A DNA stretch of 64,000 bases, from contig CAWJCB010000011.1 in the NCBI GenBank assembly GCA_963841105.1, forward strand, positions 293,939 through 357,938, read 5' to 3'. A program made the position numbers and the translations under genes. Under the pieces are notes generated by a model, which saw only the letters and a program-made list of their open reading frames with translations, ran no database searches and was not told the DNA's origin. The stretch comes from VAZQ01 sp963841105 (GTDB lineage: Bacteria > Pseudomonadota > Alphaproteobacteria > Rhizobiales > Xanthobacteraceae). Position 1 is the first letter of the stretch; every line of letters starts with the position of its first letter. Shown here piece by piece: positions 26,787 through 36,781 of this stretch.

Positions 26787-27419
26787 ATGTCGAGCGAAAC
26801 CACCCAGTATCCCGCCGTGACGGCTGCCTCGGCGGGCGACACCATTCATCCCGGCTGGGTGCGCGTCACGCATTGGGTGAATGCCGTGGCGGTGCTGGTG
26901 ATGATCGGCTCCGGCTGGGAAATCTATAACGCCTCCCCCTTGTTTGCATTCGTGTTCCCGCGGTCCATCACACTCGGAGGCTGGCTCGCAGGCGCTCTGC
27001 TCTGGCACTTCGCGGCCATGTGGGTGCTTGCCGTCAATGGTCTACTTTATCTTATTCTGGGGATCGTCACGGGAAGGTTCCGGCGAAAGCTCCTTCCCAT
27101 CTCGCCCGCCGAGGTTATGGCCGATGCGAAGAAAGCAATCACGGGCAAGCTCTCCCATGACGATCTCTCGGTCTACAATGCCGTGCAGAGGCTCCTCTAT
27201 CTTGGCATCATCCTCGCCGGCATTGTCATCGTGCTGTCCGGCTTGGCGATCTGGAAGCCGGTCCAAGTGCAGGAGCTCACCGCCGTGTTTGGCGGCTATG
27301 ACACGGCGCGTTACGTGCACTTCTTTGCCATGGCGGCGATCGCCGGATTTCTCGTGCTGCACGTGCTGATGGCGATTCTCGTTCCGAGAAGCCTGCGCGC
27401 CATGATCACGGGACGCTGA
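26787..27419 (+). CDS. Cytochrome b561-type membrane subunit
   Basis: About 210 residues from the Met giving MSSETTQYP. Four membrane helices; heme-ligand histidines are suggested by RVTHWVNAV in helix 1, ALLWHFAAMW, and ARYVHFFAMAAIAGFLVLHVLM in the last helices. This Ni-hydrogenase/b561 fold subunit anchors electron transfer for a partner enzyme. It precedes by 49 bases a molybdopterin enzyme of the sulfite-oxidase fold, which is the probable redox partner. Confidence 0.88.
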   Translation: MSSETTQYPAVTAASAGDTIHPGWVRVTHWVNAVAVLVMIGSGWEIYNASPLFAFVFPRSITLGGWLAGALLWHFAAMWVLAVNGLLYLILGIVTGRFRRKLLPISPAEVMADAKKAITGKLSHDDLSVYNAVQRLLYLGIILAGIVIVLSGLAIWKPVQVQELTAVFGGYDTARYVHFFAMAAIAGFLVLHVLMAILVPRSLRAMITGR

Positions 27420-27468
27420 CCCGATGCGCGAGCATCTCGACTAGCAAGGTTCTGTAACAGGAAAGCAG

Positions 27469-28248
27469 ATGAAGAAACGACGACGCATGGGCCCACCCGG
27501 GATCGATCCCAAGCTCCTCGTCAATGACGCGGCGAGATTGATGCCCGATCCGGCACGGCGTCTGTTTCTGCGTGGCGGCGCCAGCCTCGGCACGCTCGCC
27601 TTGTTGACCGGGTGCGACATTGTCGATGGCCCGTCCGCCGAGCGCGCGCTGATGCAGATCTCCTATTTCAACGATCGCGTGCAGGCCTGGCTCTTCAATC
27701 CAAACAAGCTCGCGCCGACTTATTCCGATGCTGCCGTGACGCGTCCGTTTCCCTTCAATGCCTATTATCCCGAGGAGGACGCGCCCGAGGTCGAGCGGGA
27801 TGACTACAAGCTCCTGGTCGGCGGCCTGGTCAACAACCAGAAATCCTGGAGCCTCGATGAGCTTTATGCGCTGCCGCAGGAGACGCAGATCACGCGCCAC
27901 GTCTGCGTCGAGGGCTGGAGCGCCATCGGCAAGTGGACGGGAACGCCGCTGCGGGAATTTCTGCGCCGGATCGGCGCCGATACGCGCGCGAGATATGTCT
28001 GGTTCCGCTGCGCGGAAGGGTATTCCACCTCCATCGATATGCCGACCGCACTGCATCCGCAGACGCAGATGACCTTTGCGTTCGACGGAGAGATTTTGCC
28101 GCGCAAATACGGTTTCCCGATCAAGGTCCGCATGCCGACAAAGCTCGGCTTCAAGAACCCAAAGCATGTGATGGAGATGGCGGTCACCGACAAGTATCTC
28201 GGCGGCTATTGGGAAGATCAGGGCTACAACTGGTTCAGCGGGAATTGA
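27469..28248 (+). CDS. Molybdopterin-dependent oxidoreductase of the sulfite oxidase family (YedY/MsrP-like)
   Basis: 259 residues. The N-terminus has a twin-arginine region followed by RRLFLRGGASLGTLALLTGC, a Tat/lipoprotein-like signal with Cys after LLTG. The molybdenum ligand cysteine lies in ITRHVCVEGWSAIGKWTG; GYSTSIDMPTALHPQT and GFPIKVRMPTKLGFKNPKHV match the family. Known relatives reduce methionine sulfoxide (MsrP) or oxidise sulfite. The b561 subunit upstream plays the role MsrQ has in E. coli. Substrate not determined by sequence. Confidence 0.88.
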   Translation: MKKRRRMGPPGIDPKLLVNDAARLMPDPARRLFLRGGASLGTLALLTGCDIVDGPSAERALMQISYFNDRVQAWLFNPNKLAPTYSDAAVTRPFPFNAYYPEEDAPEVERDDYKLLVGGLVNNQKSWSLDELYALPQETQITRHVCVEGWSAIGKWTGTPLREFLRRIGADTRARYVWFRCAEGYSTSIDMPTALHPQTQMTFAFDGEILPRKYGFPIKVRMPTKLGFKNPKHVMEMAVTDKYLGGYWEDQGYNWFSGN

Positions 28249-28366
28249 CCCGATCGCTCCCAAGGGCATTTGCCCGCCGCGGTTCGCTCAGCAGAGGTTG
28301 CCATTGCCGCGCGCCACCGTTAGCAATTCGTGACTCTCCAGCGTCACGAAAGGAGCTTCATCTCTC

Positions 28367-29479
28367 ATGCCTACCCACAAGCTCCTTCTCCTTCCCGGCG
28401 ACGGCATCGGCCCCGAAGTCATGGCCGAAGTGAAGAAGCTCGTCGCCTGGATGAACGCGAACGGCATGGGAACCTTCGAGGCGGAGGAGGATGTCGTGGG
28501 CGGCGCCTGTTACGACGCCCATCAGGTGTCTATCCGCGACGAGACCATGCGCAAGGCGCACGCCGCCGATGCCGTGATCTTCGGCGCGGTGGGCGGGCCG
28601 AAATGGGACAAGGTGCCGTACGATGTGCGGCCGGAAGCCGGGCTGCTGCGGTTGCGCAAGGAGCTCGGCCTGTTTGCCAATATCCGGCCTGCGATCTGTT
28701 ACCCGGCGCTGGCCAACTCATCGAGCCTCAAGCGCGAAGTGGTGGATGGGCTCGACATCATCATTCTGCGCGAGCTCACCGGCGGCGTCTATTTCGGCGA
28801 GCCGAAGACCATCACCGATCTCGGCAACGGACAAAAGCGCGCGATCGATACTCAGGTCTACGACACCTACGAGATCGAGCGCATCGGGCGCGTCGCGTTC
28901 GAGCTGGCGCGCAAGCGGCGCAACAAGGTCACCTCGATGGAGAAACGCAACGTCATGAAGACGGGCGTGCTCTGGAACGAGGTGGTGAATGCGCTGCATG
29001 CGCGCGAATTCAAGGACGTTGAGCTCGAGCATCAGCTCGCGGATGCCGGCGGCATGCAGCTGGTTCGCTGGCCGAAGCAGTTCGACGTTATCGTCACCGA
29101 TAATCTGTTCGGCGACATGCTCTCCGACGTCGCCGCCATGCTTACCGGTTCGCTCGGCATGCTGCCCTCGGCATCTCTGGGCGAGGTCGATGCGAAGACC
29201 AGAAAGCGCAAGGCGATGTACGAGCCGGTGCACGGGTCGGCGCCCGATATTGCGGGTAAAGGCATTGCCAATCCCATCGCCATGCTTGCCTCGTTCGGCA
29301 TGGCGCTGCGCTACTCGTTCAACATGGACAGGCAAGCCGGCCTGCTCGACAAGGCGGTCGCGGACGTTCTCGCCAAAGGGCTGCGCACCGCGGACATCAA
29401 GTCGGCGGGCGCCGAGGTCGTGACCACCGGGCAAATGGGCGACGCGGTTCTCGCCGAAATGGAAAAGCTCGCGGCTTGA
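28367..29479 (+). CDS. leuB: 3-isopropylmalate dehydrogenase
   Basis: 370 residues, the usual length. Begins LLLLPGDGIGPEVMAEVKKL; the substrate arginines appear in LLRLRKELGLFANIRPA and LRELTGGVYFG; the metal-binding aspartates in VTDNLFGDMLSDVAAML; the NAD loop in EPVHGSAPDIAGKGIANPIA. Catalyses the third step of leucine biosynthesis. leuD and leuC are 6-9 kb away on the other strand, the scattered arrangement common in Rhizobiales. Confidence 0.97.
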   Translation: MPTHKLLLLPGDGIGPEVMAEVKKLVAWMNANGMGTFEAEEDVVGGACYDAHQVSIRDETMRKAHAADAVIFGAVGGPKWDKVPYDVRPEAGLLRLRKELGLFANIRPAICYPALANSSSLKREVVDGLDIIILRELTGGVYFGEPKTITDLGNGQKRAIDTQVYDTYEIERIGRVAFELARKRRNKVTSMEKRNVMKTGVLWNEVVNALHAREFKDVELEHQLADAGGMQLVRWPKQFDVIVTDNLFGDMLSDVAAMLTGSLGMLPSASLGEVDAKTRKRKAMYEPVHGSAPDIAGKGIANPIAMLASFGMALRYSFNMDRQAGLLDKAVADVLAKGLRTADIKSAGAEVVTTGQMGDAVLAEMEKLAA

Positions 29480-29505
29480 GCTACTCGCACGCTCCTCAAG
29501 CGGCG

Positions 29506-29862
29506 CTACCAGCCGAACGGGTTGTTGCGGCCGGGGAGATCGAAAGGTCCGGGCAGCGGTGAGCGATGCCAGCCGACGCGCCCACCGACATTGGTCACCA
29601 CGTCAAGCGGCTGGTAGGTCGGCGGAAACGCGTAATCCGTGAACTTGCGCTCCCCCGGCAGCACTTCCGTGCCGGCGTCGAGGAAGCTGCGCGGGACCAC
29701 GACGATGCGTGAGCGCGCCCGCGGCCGGCTCACGTACACGCGGGTGCCATCCGCGGCGATGTAGTAGCGCCGGACCGTGCTCTGCGCAGATGCCGGCAGC
29801 ACGGCCATCGCGGTGAACGCGATCGCAAACGCGCAGATGCCGGCCGTGTACGACTTGATCAT
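29506..29862 (-). CDS. Small secreted hypothetical protein
   Basis: About 118 residues from the Met giving MIKSYTAGICAFAIAF. Signal peptide ends near LPASAQST. The mature part is basic and Pro/Tyr/Gly-rich (RRYYIAADGTRVYVSRPRARSRIVVV, PPTYQPLDVVTN, RNNPFGW). Short proteins of this style are frequent and unnamed in Bradyrhizobiaceae. Convergent with leuB. Confidence 0.6.
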   Translation of the reverse strand: MIKSYTAGICAFAIAFTAMAVLPASAQSTVRRYYIAADGTRVYVSRPRARSRIVVVPRSFLDAGTEVLPGERKFTDYAFPPTYQPLDVVTNVGGRVGWHRSPLPGPFDLPGRNNPFGW

Positions 29863-30065
29863 CTTTGCCCCCAAGAGGATGCAGATTCGCCAGTCTAGCG
29901 TATTCCTGCGTCGCAGCGACAGCATCCGCGAGCGCCGCTCCCGCAGTTTGGCAGCCAACTGTGACGAAATTCCCTCTGTGCCGTCCTGACCGCCGGCATC
30001 AGCTTACCTTAGTGCCGTGGATGCTAACATTTGGCAAAACACGTCAATCGGAGACTGTGAAGAAA

Positions 30066-31211
30066 CTACCGAAAACGCAGATTGTCGCGTGAGAGCTGGT
30101 CGATCCGGTTGCAGCCCATCAGCTTCATCGCCCGGTCGATCTCCGCCCGCATTAGCCCAAGGGCGCGCTCAACACCCGCCTGACCAGCCGCCGCCAGCGG
30201 GTAGAGATAGAAGCGACCGATACCCACGGCCTTGGCGCCGAGCGACAGCGCTTTCAAGACATGGGTCCCGCGCTGGACCCCGCCATCCATCAACACGTCT
30301 ATCCGATCACCGACGGCATCGACGATCTCGGCCAGCTGATCGAACGAAGCGCGCGAGCCATCCAGCTGCCGGCCGCCATGGTTGGATACAACAATGCCGG
30401 TGCAGCCTATCTCGACGGCCTGTTTCGCATCTGCCGCTGCCATGACGCCTTTGAGACAGAATTGGCCATTCCACAGCCGAACCATTTCGGCCACGTCGCT
30501 CCAGCTCATGGACGGGTCCAGCATCTCGGTGAAATAACGCCCGATGGACATGGCCCCGCCGCTCATATCGACGTGTTTGTCGAGCTGGGGCAGCTTGAAG
30601 CCTTCATGGCTGACATAGTTGATGCCCCACATCGGCTTGAGGGCGAATTGAAGCATGCCGGCCGGCGTCAGCCTGAACGGAATGGAAAATCCGGTGCGAA
30701 GGTCGCGTTCGCGGTTGCCGCCCGTGATGCTGTCCACGGTCAGCATCATCACCTCGACGCCGGCTTCCTTGGCGCGTTGCATCATGGCACGGTTGAGGCC
30801 GCGGTCTTTGTGGAAGTAGAACTGATAGACCTGTGGCGTAGCGTGCGCCTTGCGCAGCTCTTCCAGGCTGACGGTGCCGAGCGAGGATACGCCGAACATC
30901 GTCCCGTACTTTGCTGCCGCGGCTGCGACGGCACGTTCGCCTTGATGGTGGAACAGGCGCTGGAGCGCGGTCGGAGAGCAATAGAACGGCAGTGCGAGCT
31001 TCTGGCCCATGACGCGCACGGACGTATCGACGGTTTCCACCCCGCACAGGACGTTAGGTACCAGATCACAGCGCTCGAAGCTTGCCGTATTCCGGCGATG
31101 CGTCACCTCGTCGTCCGCGGCTCCGTCGATATAATCAAAGATCGGACCGGGCAGGCGACGTCTGGCGAGCTCCCGGAAGTCATGGAAGTTGTGGCAGTCG
31201 CGCAAGCGCAT
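30066..31211 (-). CDS. FMN-dependent alpha-hydroxy-acid oxidase/dehydrogenase (LldD-like)
   Basis: 381 residues. Family features in order: FDYIDGAADDE near the N-terminus, FYCSPTALQRLFH, YQFYFHKDRGL, TVDSITGGNRERDLR, the catalytic histidine in VVSNHGGRQLDGS with the substrate arginine, and DGGVQRGTHVLKALSLGAKAVGIGR for FMN phosphate. Oxidises L-lactate, glycolate or another 2-hydroxyacid. The neighbourhood gives no substrate; no lldP permease is present. Confidence 0.92.
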   Translation of the reverse strand: MRLRDCHNFHDFRELARRRLPGPIFDYIDGAADDEVTHRRNTASFERCDLVPNVLCGVETVDTSVRVMGQKLALPFYCSPTALQRLFHHQGERAVAAAAAKYGTMFGVSSLGTVSLEELRKAHATPQVYQFYFHKDRGLNRAMMQRAKEAGVEVMMLTVDSITGGNRERDLRTGFSIPFRLTPAGMLQFALKPMWGINYVSHEGFKLPQLDKHVDMSGGAMSIGRYFTEMLDPSMSWSDVAEMVRLWNGQFCLKGVMAAADAKQAVEIGCTGIVVSNHGGRQLDGSRASFDQLAEIVDAVGDRIDVLMDGGVQRGTHVLKALSLGAKAVGIGRFYLYPLAAAGQAGVERALGLMRAEIDRAMKLMGCNRIDQLSRDNLRFR

Positions 31212-31601
31212 CGTTTTTTGACCTCAATCAGACTGCGTAAACCGAAGCCGGCGGCAGGGCTCGCCTACGGGAAGCAGATCACGGTGTCTTGGGGCGCAAG
31301 CCTTTGGGTCGTCCATTTCGATTTCGTTCCGGGCTTGGTTGAAAGCCTAGCCGACCCGCTTGACACGGACCATGTGTGAGCTGGCCCGATCATAGTTTCA
31401 GCGTGAGATGGCGGCGAGGCACTGATCGAGCACCAAATCGTCTGAAGGACCTGCCCGGCAGCACCGTCCTCGCGCGCGTACAGGTGACGGGCGGTCACGC
31501 AAATGTGCGTCCTCTTGTCCGCCTGGCATCGATTTACCTGTGCGCGGCGGATGCTAAGGTTTCCCAAAGCGCGCCTTGAGAAAAATCCAAGGAGGAAGTT
31601 G
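31212..31601. other. Intergenic stretch without a gene
   Basis: Separates the divergent hydroxyacid oxidase and sorA-like genes. I see no coding sequence with normal composition and no clear RNA fold. Both promoters must lie here; a good ribosome site AAGGAGGAAG stands at its right end before the sorA-like ATG. Confidence 0.5.
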
Positions 31602-32840
31602 ATGCTCACACGTCGGCAACTCGTCCACAGTGCGGGCGCCGGGTTCGCGCTTTCCGGCGCCGGTATCACCTTGCTGCCGACCGGCGCGATTGCCGCGCCG
31701 GGCCAGCTCAACCTGCCGGCGGATTTGCCGCAGGGCGTTCGCGACAACGCCACGCTGGAGGCGCTGCCGGGAAAGAAGCCTCTGATCAGGCTTACCTACC
31801 GGCCGCCAAATTATGAAACTCCGCTCGCCTATTTCCGCACCGCCATCACCCCCAATGACGCTTTCTTTGTCCGCTATCACCTCTCCAACATTCCCGAGGT
31901 CGATGCGGCAACATGGAAGCTCGCGATCGGCGGCGACGGCGCCAACGGCGAGAGCGCGCTGACGCTCGAGGAGCTCAAACGAATGCCGGCGGCGGAGATT
32001 GTCGCCGTCAACCAGTGCTCGGGCAATCGGCGCGGACTGTTCCAGCCGCATGTTCCCGGAGTGGAATGGGGTTTTGGGGCCATGGGGTGCGCCCGCTGGA
32101 AAGGAGCACGCCTCAAGGACGTCCTCGAAAAGGTCGGGCTGAAGAAAGAGGCGATTGAGATCACCTTCGACGGCGCCGACTCCGGCGTCACCGACAAGAC
32201 GCCGGACTTCGTGAAGAGCATCCCGGTCTGGAAGGCGATGGAGGACACGACCCTGATCGCTTATGAGATGAACGGAGCGCCGCTGCCGCACTGGAACGGA
32301 TTTCCGGCGCGTGTCGTCGTGCCGGGCTGGACCGGCGTCTATTGGATGAAGCACGTCACATCGATCTCGGCGCGGACCAAACCCGAAGCCGGATTCTGGA
32401 TGCACTCGGCGTACCGCGTTCCGCTGGGCAAGTTCCCGGTGGTGGCGCGCTTTACGTCACAGGAAACCGCGGTCAACACTCCAATCACCGAGATGGTGGT
32501 GAATTCCCTGATCACGTCGCCTGAGCAAGGAGCGCAAATCAAGGCGGGCGGGACAGTGCAAGTGAGCGGCATCGCGTGGGACGGGGGCTACGGGATCAGC
32601 GCCGTTGAGATATCGAGCGACGGCGGCAAGACCTGGTCGCCGGCAACTCTGGGCGAAGACCTCGGTCGCTACGCGTTCCGCACCTTCAACTTCAGTTTGC
32701 CGGCAAGGGGAAAAGGCAAGCACACGGTGGCGGCGCGCGCCTTCAACAAGATCGGGCAAAGTCAGACCACGGAGCTCATCCAGAATCCGGCTGGCTATCA
32801 CCACAATCTCGTCCACAGCGTCAGCTTTGACGTAGCTTGA
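31602..32840 (+). CDS. sorA: Sulfite dehydrogenase molybdopterin subunit (SorA-like)
   Basis: About 412 residues from the ATG behind AAGGAGGAAG. Tat leader TRRQLVHSAGAGFALSGAG. Moco domain: FVRYHLSNIP, the molybdenum cysteine in VAVNQCSGNRRGLF, and GYWMKHV-type GWTGVYWMKHVTSI. A C-terminal Mo-co dimerisation domain follows (IAWDGGYGISAVEISSDGGKTW). Oxidises sulfite to sulfate in the periplasm and hands electrons to the cytochrome encoded next. A family relative of the enzyme at 27469 but a full two-domain form. Confidence 0.9.
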   Translation: MLTRRQLVHSAGAGFALSGAGITLLPTGAIAAPGQLNLPADLPQGVRDNATLEALPGKKPLIRLTYRPPNYETPLAYFRTAITPNDAFFVRYHLSNIPEVDAATWKLAIGGDGANGESALTLEELKRMPAAEIVAVNQCSGNRRGLFQPHVPGVEWGFGAMGCARWKGARLKDVLEKVGLKKEAIEITFDGADSGVTDKTPDFVKSIPVWKAMEDTTLIAYEMNGAPLPHWNGFPARVVVPGWTGVYWMKHVTSISARTKPEAGFWMHSAYRVPLGKFPVVARFTSQETAVNTPITEMVVNSLITSPEQGAQIKAGGTVQVSGIAWDGGYGISAVEISSDGGKTWSPATLGEDLGRYAFRTFNFSLPARGKGKHTVAARAFNKIGQSQTTELIQNPAGYHHNLVHSVSFDVA

Positions 32841-32851
32841 GGAGGCGGCCC

Positions 32852-33133
32852 ATGCGTGCATTCTTCATCGCGCTCGCCGCGGTCATGATCGCGCTGCCAA
32901 TCCGCGCGCAGGAAAAGCCGGTCGAGCTCAAGAAAGCGCCCGGCCTGGACAAGGTCGAGGCGAATTGCGCGGGGTGTCACAGCCTCGACTATGTGTTGAT
33001 CAACTCGCCTTATCTGAATGCAACGGCATGGGATGCCGAGGTCACCAAGATGATCAAGGCGTTCGGCGCGCCCATCGACGAGGCCGATGCAAAGAGCATC
33101 GCGCAATATCTCGCCCGTAACTACGGACAATGA
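32852..33133 (+). CDS. sorB: c-type cytochrome subunit of sulfite dehydrogenase (SorB-like)
   Basis: 93 residues: signal peptide (MRAFFIALAAVMIALPIRAQ), then one heme-binding CAGCH motif in VEANCAGCHSLDY, and a Met in the MIKAFGAPIDE region as probable sixth ligand. Ends with the typical IAQYLARNYG helix. The ATG is 11 bases behind the sorA-like stop with a GAGGAGGCGG ribosome site, so the pair is cotranscribed and forms a SorAB heterodimer. Confidence 0.9.
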   Translation: MRAFFIALAAVMIALPIRAQEKPVELKKAPGLDKVEANCAGCHSLDYVLINSPYLNATAWDAEVTKMIKAFGAPIDEADAKSIAQYLARNYGQ

Positions 33134-33263
33134 TTGCGGCGCGCCGGCAGCGCCCACGCCTTAGAATCGTCGTTGTCAGGCCCGCATTTCTCTCCTAAAA
33201 GCGCGAGCCGGCGCCGTTCACGACGGCTGCGCACGGCCGCGAACCTTATTCGGAGTGTTGGCA

Positions 33264-34298
<1,035 letters not shown>

Positions 34299-34456
34299 GG
34301 ATTGCGCTCACCGCTGGACAGCCGTCCACAGCCAGATCCACGTCTAACCCGCAGCTTTGCCTGCCATGAAATAAGATGGCAGGGTGACAGCGTTTTTCTA
34401 GGGCGCTGTCCCGCGAATGAATCGACGCTGCTCGCTGTCGTAACCGAGGAACCACT

Positions 34457-35362
34457 GTGACCATTCGGCCGCGCCGGAGCGTGCTCTACATGCCGGGATC
34501 GAATGCGCGGGCGATGGAGAAGGCGCGCACGTTGCCTGTGGATGCGGTCATCCTGGACCTGGAAGACTCGGTGGCGCCGGAAGCCAAGGACGTGGCTCGC
34601 CGGCAGGTGCTTGATGCTGTCACCGCGGGCGGCTTTGGTGCACGTGAAGTCATCGTCCGCATCAACGGACTCGATACGCCCTGGTGGATCAAGGATCTTG
34701 ACGTCGCCGCAAAGGCAAGGCCGGACGCGGTGCTCGTGCCGAAAGTCACGAGCCCGCAGCTCCTCGAGGACGTGGCGGATCGGCTGGTCAACATCAGTGC
34801 CGATCACCGCATCCGGGTCTGGGCGATGATGGAGACGCCGCTCGCCGTGCTCAAGGCAGGCGACATCGCGGCCGCCGCTCAGGATGTCGAGACGAGGCTC
34901 GCCGGCTTCGTTATGGGCACAAACGACATCGCCAAGGAGACGCGCGCAAAAATCCTGCCCGGCCGGGCCGCCTTGCTGCCCTGGCTGATGAACTGCGTTG
35001 CCGCCGCGCGCGCCTACGGCCTCGATATCCTGGACGGCGTCTACAACGACCTTGCCGACAGCGAGGGCTTCGCGCGCGAATGCGCGCAGGCGCGCGACAT
35101 GGGCTTCGATGGCAAAACCCTCATCCATCCCAACCAGATCGAGCCCTGCAATGCGGCGTTTTCACCGAACGAGGACGACGTCACGCAGGCGAGGAAGATC
35201 ATCGCAGCCTTCGATCTGCCGGAGAACAAAGACAAGGGCGTGGTGCAGCTTGATGGCCGCATGGTCGAACGGCTGCATGCCGACATGGCGCGCCGCACCG
35301 TCGCCATCAGCGAGGCGATCGAGGCAAGACAGACGATGAGCGTAGCCCGGGTTGAGCGCTAA
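34457..35362 (+). CDS. HpcH/HpaI-CitE family CoA-ester lyase (malyl/citramalyl-CoA lyase-like)
   Basis: 301 residues: RRSVLYMPGSNARAMEKA, VILDLEDSVAPEAKD with the metal acidic residues, VRINGLDTPWW with the substrate arginine, WAMMETPLAVL with the second metal glutamate, and LIHPNQIEPCNAAF. Members cleave or form malyl-CoA, beta-methylmalyl-CoA or citramalyl-CoA. With mesaconyl-CoA hydratase in the same window, beta-methylmalyl-CoA is a plausible substrate. The last residues (SVARVER) and stop codon are supplied by a dispersed repeat. Confidence 0.87.
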   Translation: MTIRPRRSVLYMPGSNARAMEKARTLPVDAVILDLEDSVAPEAKDVARRQVLDAVTAGGFGAREVIVRINGLDTPWWIKDLDVAAKARPDAVLVPKVTSPQLLEDVADRLVNISADHRIRVWAMMETPLAVLKAGDIAAAAQDVETRLAGFVMGTNDIAKETRAKILPGRAALLPWLMNCVAAARAYGLDILDGVYNDLADSEGFARECAQARDMGFDGKTLIHPNQIEPCNAAFSPNEDDVTQARKIIAAFDLPENKDKGVVQLDGRMVERLHADMARRTVAISEAIEARQTMSVARVER

Positions 35363-35449
35363 CGCGAAACCCGGGTTCTTCCCGCATTTCGCCATAGCGC
35401 GTCGAAGACGCGCGTATATCCGCAGACGGCTCAATGCGGGCTACGACCC
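35343..35449. repeat. GTAGCCCGGGTTGAGCGC dispersed repeat at a gene 3' end
   Basis: GTAGCCCGGGTTGAGCGC, AACGCGAAACCCGGGTTC and a trailing TCAATGCGGGCTAC form a palindromic repeat unit well known in style from Bradyrhizobiaceae intergenes. A diverged inverted copy is at 46477-46511. It overlaps the end of the CoA-ester lyase and provides its stop. Confidence 0.65.
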
Positions 35450-35457
35450 CTCTGGTG

Positions 35458-36063
35458 TCATGCCCACGGCCGCGCCGCCTGCGCCTTTTCCTCGAAGCGC
35501 GCGATCTTCTCCTTTTTCACCATCGTGAGGCCGATGTCGTCGAGCCCGTTGAGCAGGCAGTGCTTGCGATACGGGTCGATCTCGAATTTGACCACGCCGC
35601 CGTCGGGCCCCCTGATCTCCTGCTTCGCGAGATCAATGGAGAGCGTCGCATTAGCGCCGCGCTCGGCGTCGTCGAACAGCTTCTCCAAATCCTCCCGTGA
35701 GACCTTGATCGGAAGGACGCCATTCTTGAAGCAATTGTTATAGAAGATGTCGCCGAACGATGTTGAGATGACGCAGCGAATACCGAAATCCATCAGCGCC
35801 CACGGGGCATGCTCGCGCGAGGAGCCGCAGCCGAAATTGTCGTCGGCGACAAGGATCCTGGCCTTGCGATAGGCCGGCTTGTTGAGAACGAAGTCCGGAT
35901 TTTCGCTGCCGTCGTCGCGGTAGCGCTTCTCGGCAAACAATCCGCTCCCCAGGCCGGTGCGCTTGATCGTCTTGAGATACTGCTTCGGGATGATCATGTC
36001 GGTATCGACGTTGATCATCCGCAGCGGCGCCGCGACGCCCTCGACGCTGGTGAATTTGTCCAT
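35458..36063 (-). CDS. leuD: 3-isopropylmalate dehydratase small subunit
   Basis: 201 residues from the Met giving MDKFTSVEGVAAPL. Contains INVDTDMIIPKQYLKTIKR and the swivelling-domain motif DDNFGCGSSREHAPWAL, diagnostic for LeuD. With LeuC it isomerises 2-isopropylmalate to 3-isopropylmalate. An upstream Met 20 codons earlier lies in repeat sequence and is not used. Confidence 0.96.
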   Translation of the reverse strand: MDKFTSVEGVAAPLRMINVDTDMIIPKQYLKTIKRTGLGSGLFAEKRYRDDGSENPDFVLNKPAYRKARILVADDNFGCGSSREHAPWALMDFGIRCVISTSFGDIFYNNCFKNGVLPIKVSREDLEKLFDDAERGANATLSIDLAKQEIRGPDGGVVKFEIDPYRKHCLLNGLDDIGLTMVKKEKIARFEEKAQAARPWA

Positions 36064-36091
36064 GGCCTGACGTGTCCTTGACGTACAAACT

Positions 36092-36187
36092 CCGTCATGC
36101 CCGGCCTTGTGCCGGGCATCCACGTCTTGCTTAAAGCGCCTGGGAAAGCGCAGACGTGGATGGCCGGGACAAGCCCGGCCATGACGG
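36092..36187. repeat. GTCATGCCCGG...CCGGCCATGAC paired dispersed repeats
   Basis: Two inverted units: CCGTCATGCCCGGCCTTGTG (36092 on) running into ATCCACGTCT, and AGACGTGGATGGCCGGGACA running into CCATGACGG at 36187. Together they make an interrupted palindrome of about 35 bp per arm. A diverged copy lies at 40861-40957 between rpsP and ffh. Confidence 0.7.
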
Positions 36188-36239
36188 CCCAGACTTGATC
36201 AGCACAGTCCTAGCGCGTCCATGCCCCACGCGGAAGGGA

Positions 36240-36669
36240 TCAGGCCACGCTGTTCTCGATCTCCTGCATGTCCTGATCCGACAGGCCGAAATGATGGCCG
36301 ATTTCATGCACCAACACATGCGTGATGATGTTGCCCAGGGCCTCATCGTGATCGGCCCAATAATCGAGGATAGGCCGGCGGTAAAGCCACACCATGTTCG
36401 GCATTTGCGCCGGCGCGCTTTCGGAACGAAAGGGCAGGCCAACCCCCTGGAACAATCCCAATACGTCGAACTCGGTCTGCGCGCCCAATTCGTCCAGCAC
36501 CTTGTCGTCGGGAAAGTTCTTCGATCCGGATCACGAGATCCTCACACAGGCCGCGGAATCGTTGCGGCAGCCGCCGGTAAGCAGCATCCGCCAGAGCTTC
36601 GATCTCCGCGAGCGAGGGCGCTTTCACGCCATGCCAGGGGAGGGGATCGGACAACACCAGATCGGCCAT
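36240..36669 (-). CDS. Zincin-like (MetII-type) metallopeptidase family protein, one apparent frameshift
   Basis: From the Met giving MADLVLSDPLPWHGVKAPSL the frame reads through FRGLCEDLVIRIEE; one surplus or missing base near 36527 then shifts sense to NFPDDKVLDELGAQTEFDVLGLF. The C-terminal half holds the zinc site HVLVHEIGHHFGLSD (HEIGH). Restored length about 142 residues fits this family of short cytosolic zincins, whose substrates are unknown. Because the rest is intact, error or very recent mutation is likely. Confidence 0.75.
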
Positions 36670-36781
36670 GGCTGCGTTCTACGGGAGTGCGGCGCAGCGG
36701 CCAAGCTAGAGCATCTCATGGATTGCAGCGTTGACGGCGGCGGCGCAATGGGCGAGCGTGCGAGCGGTTGAGGCAGCTGAG

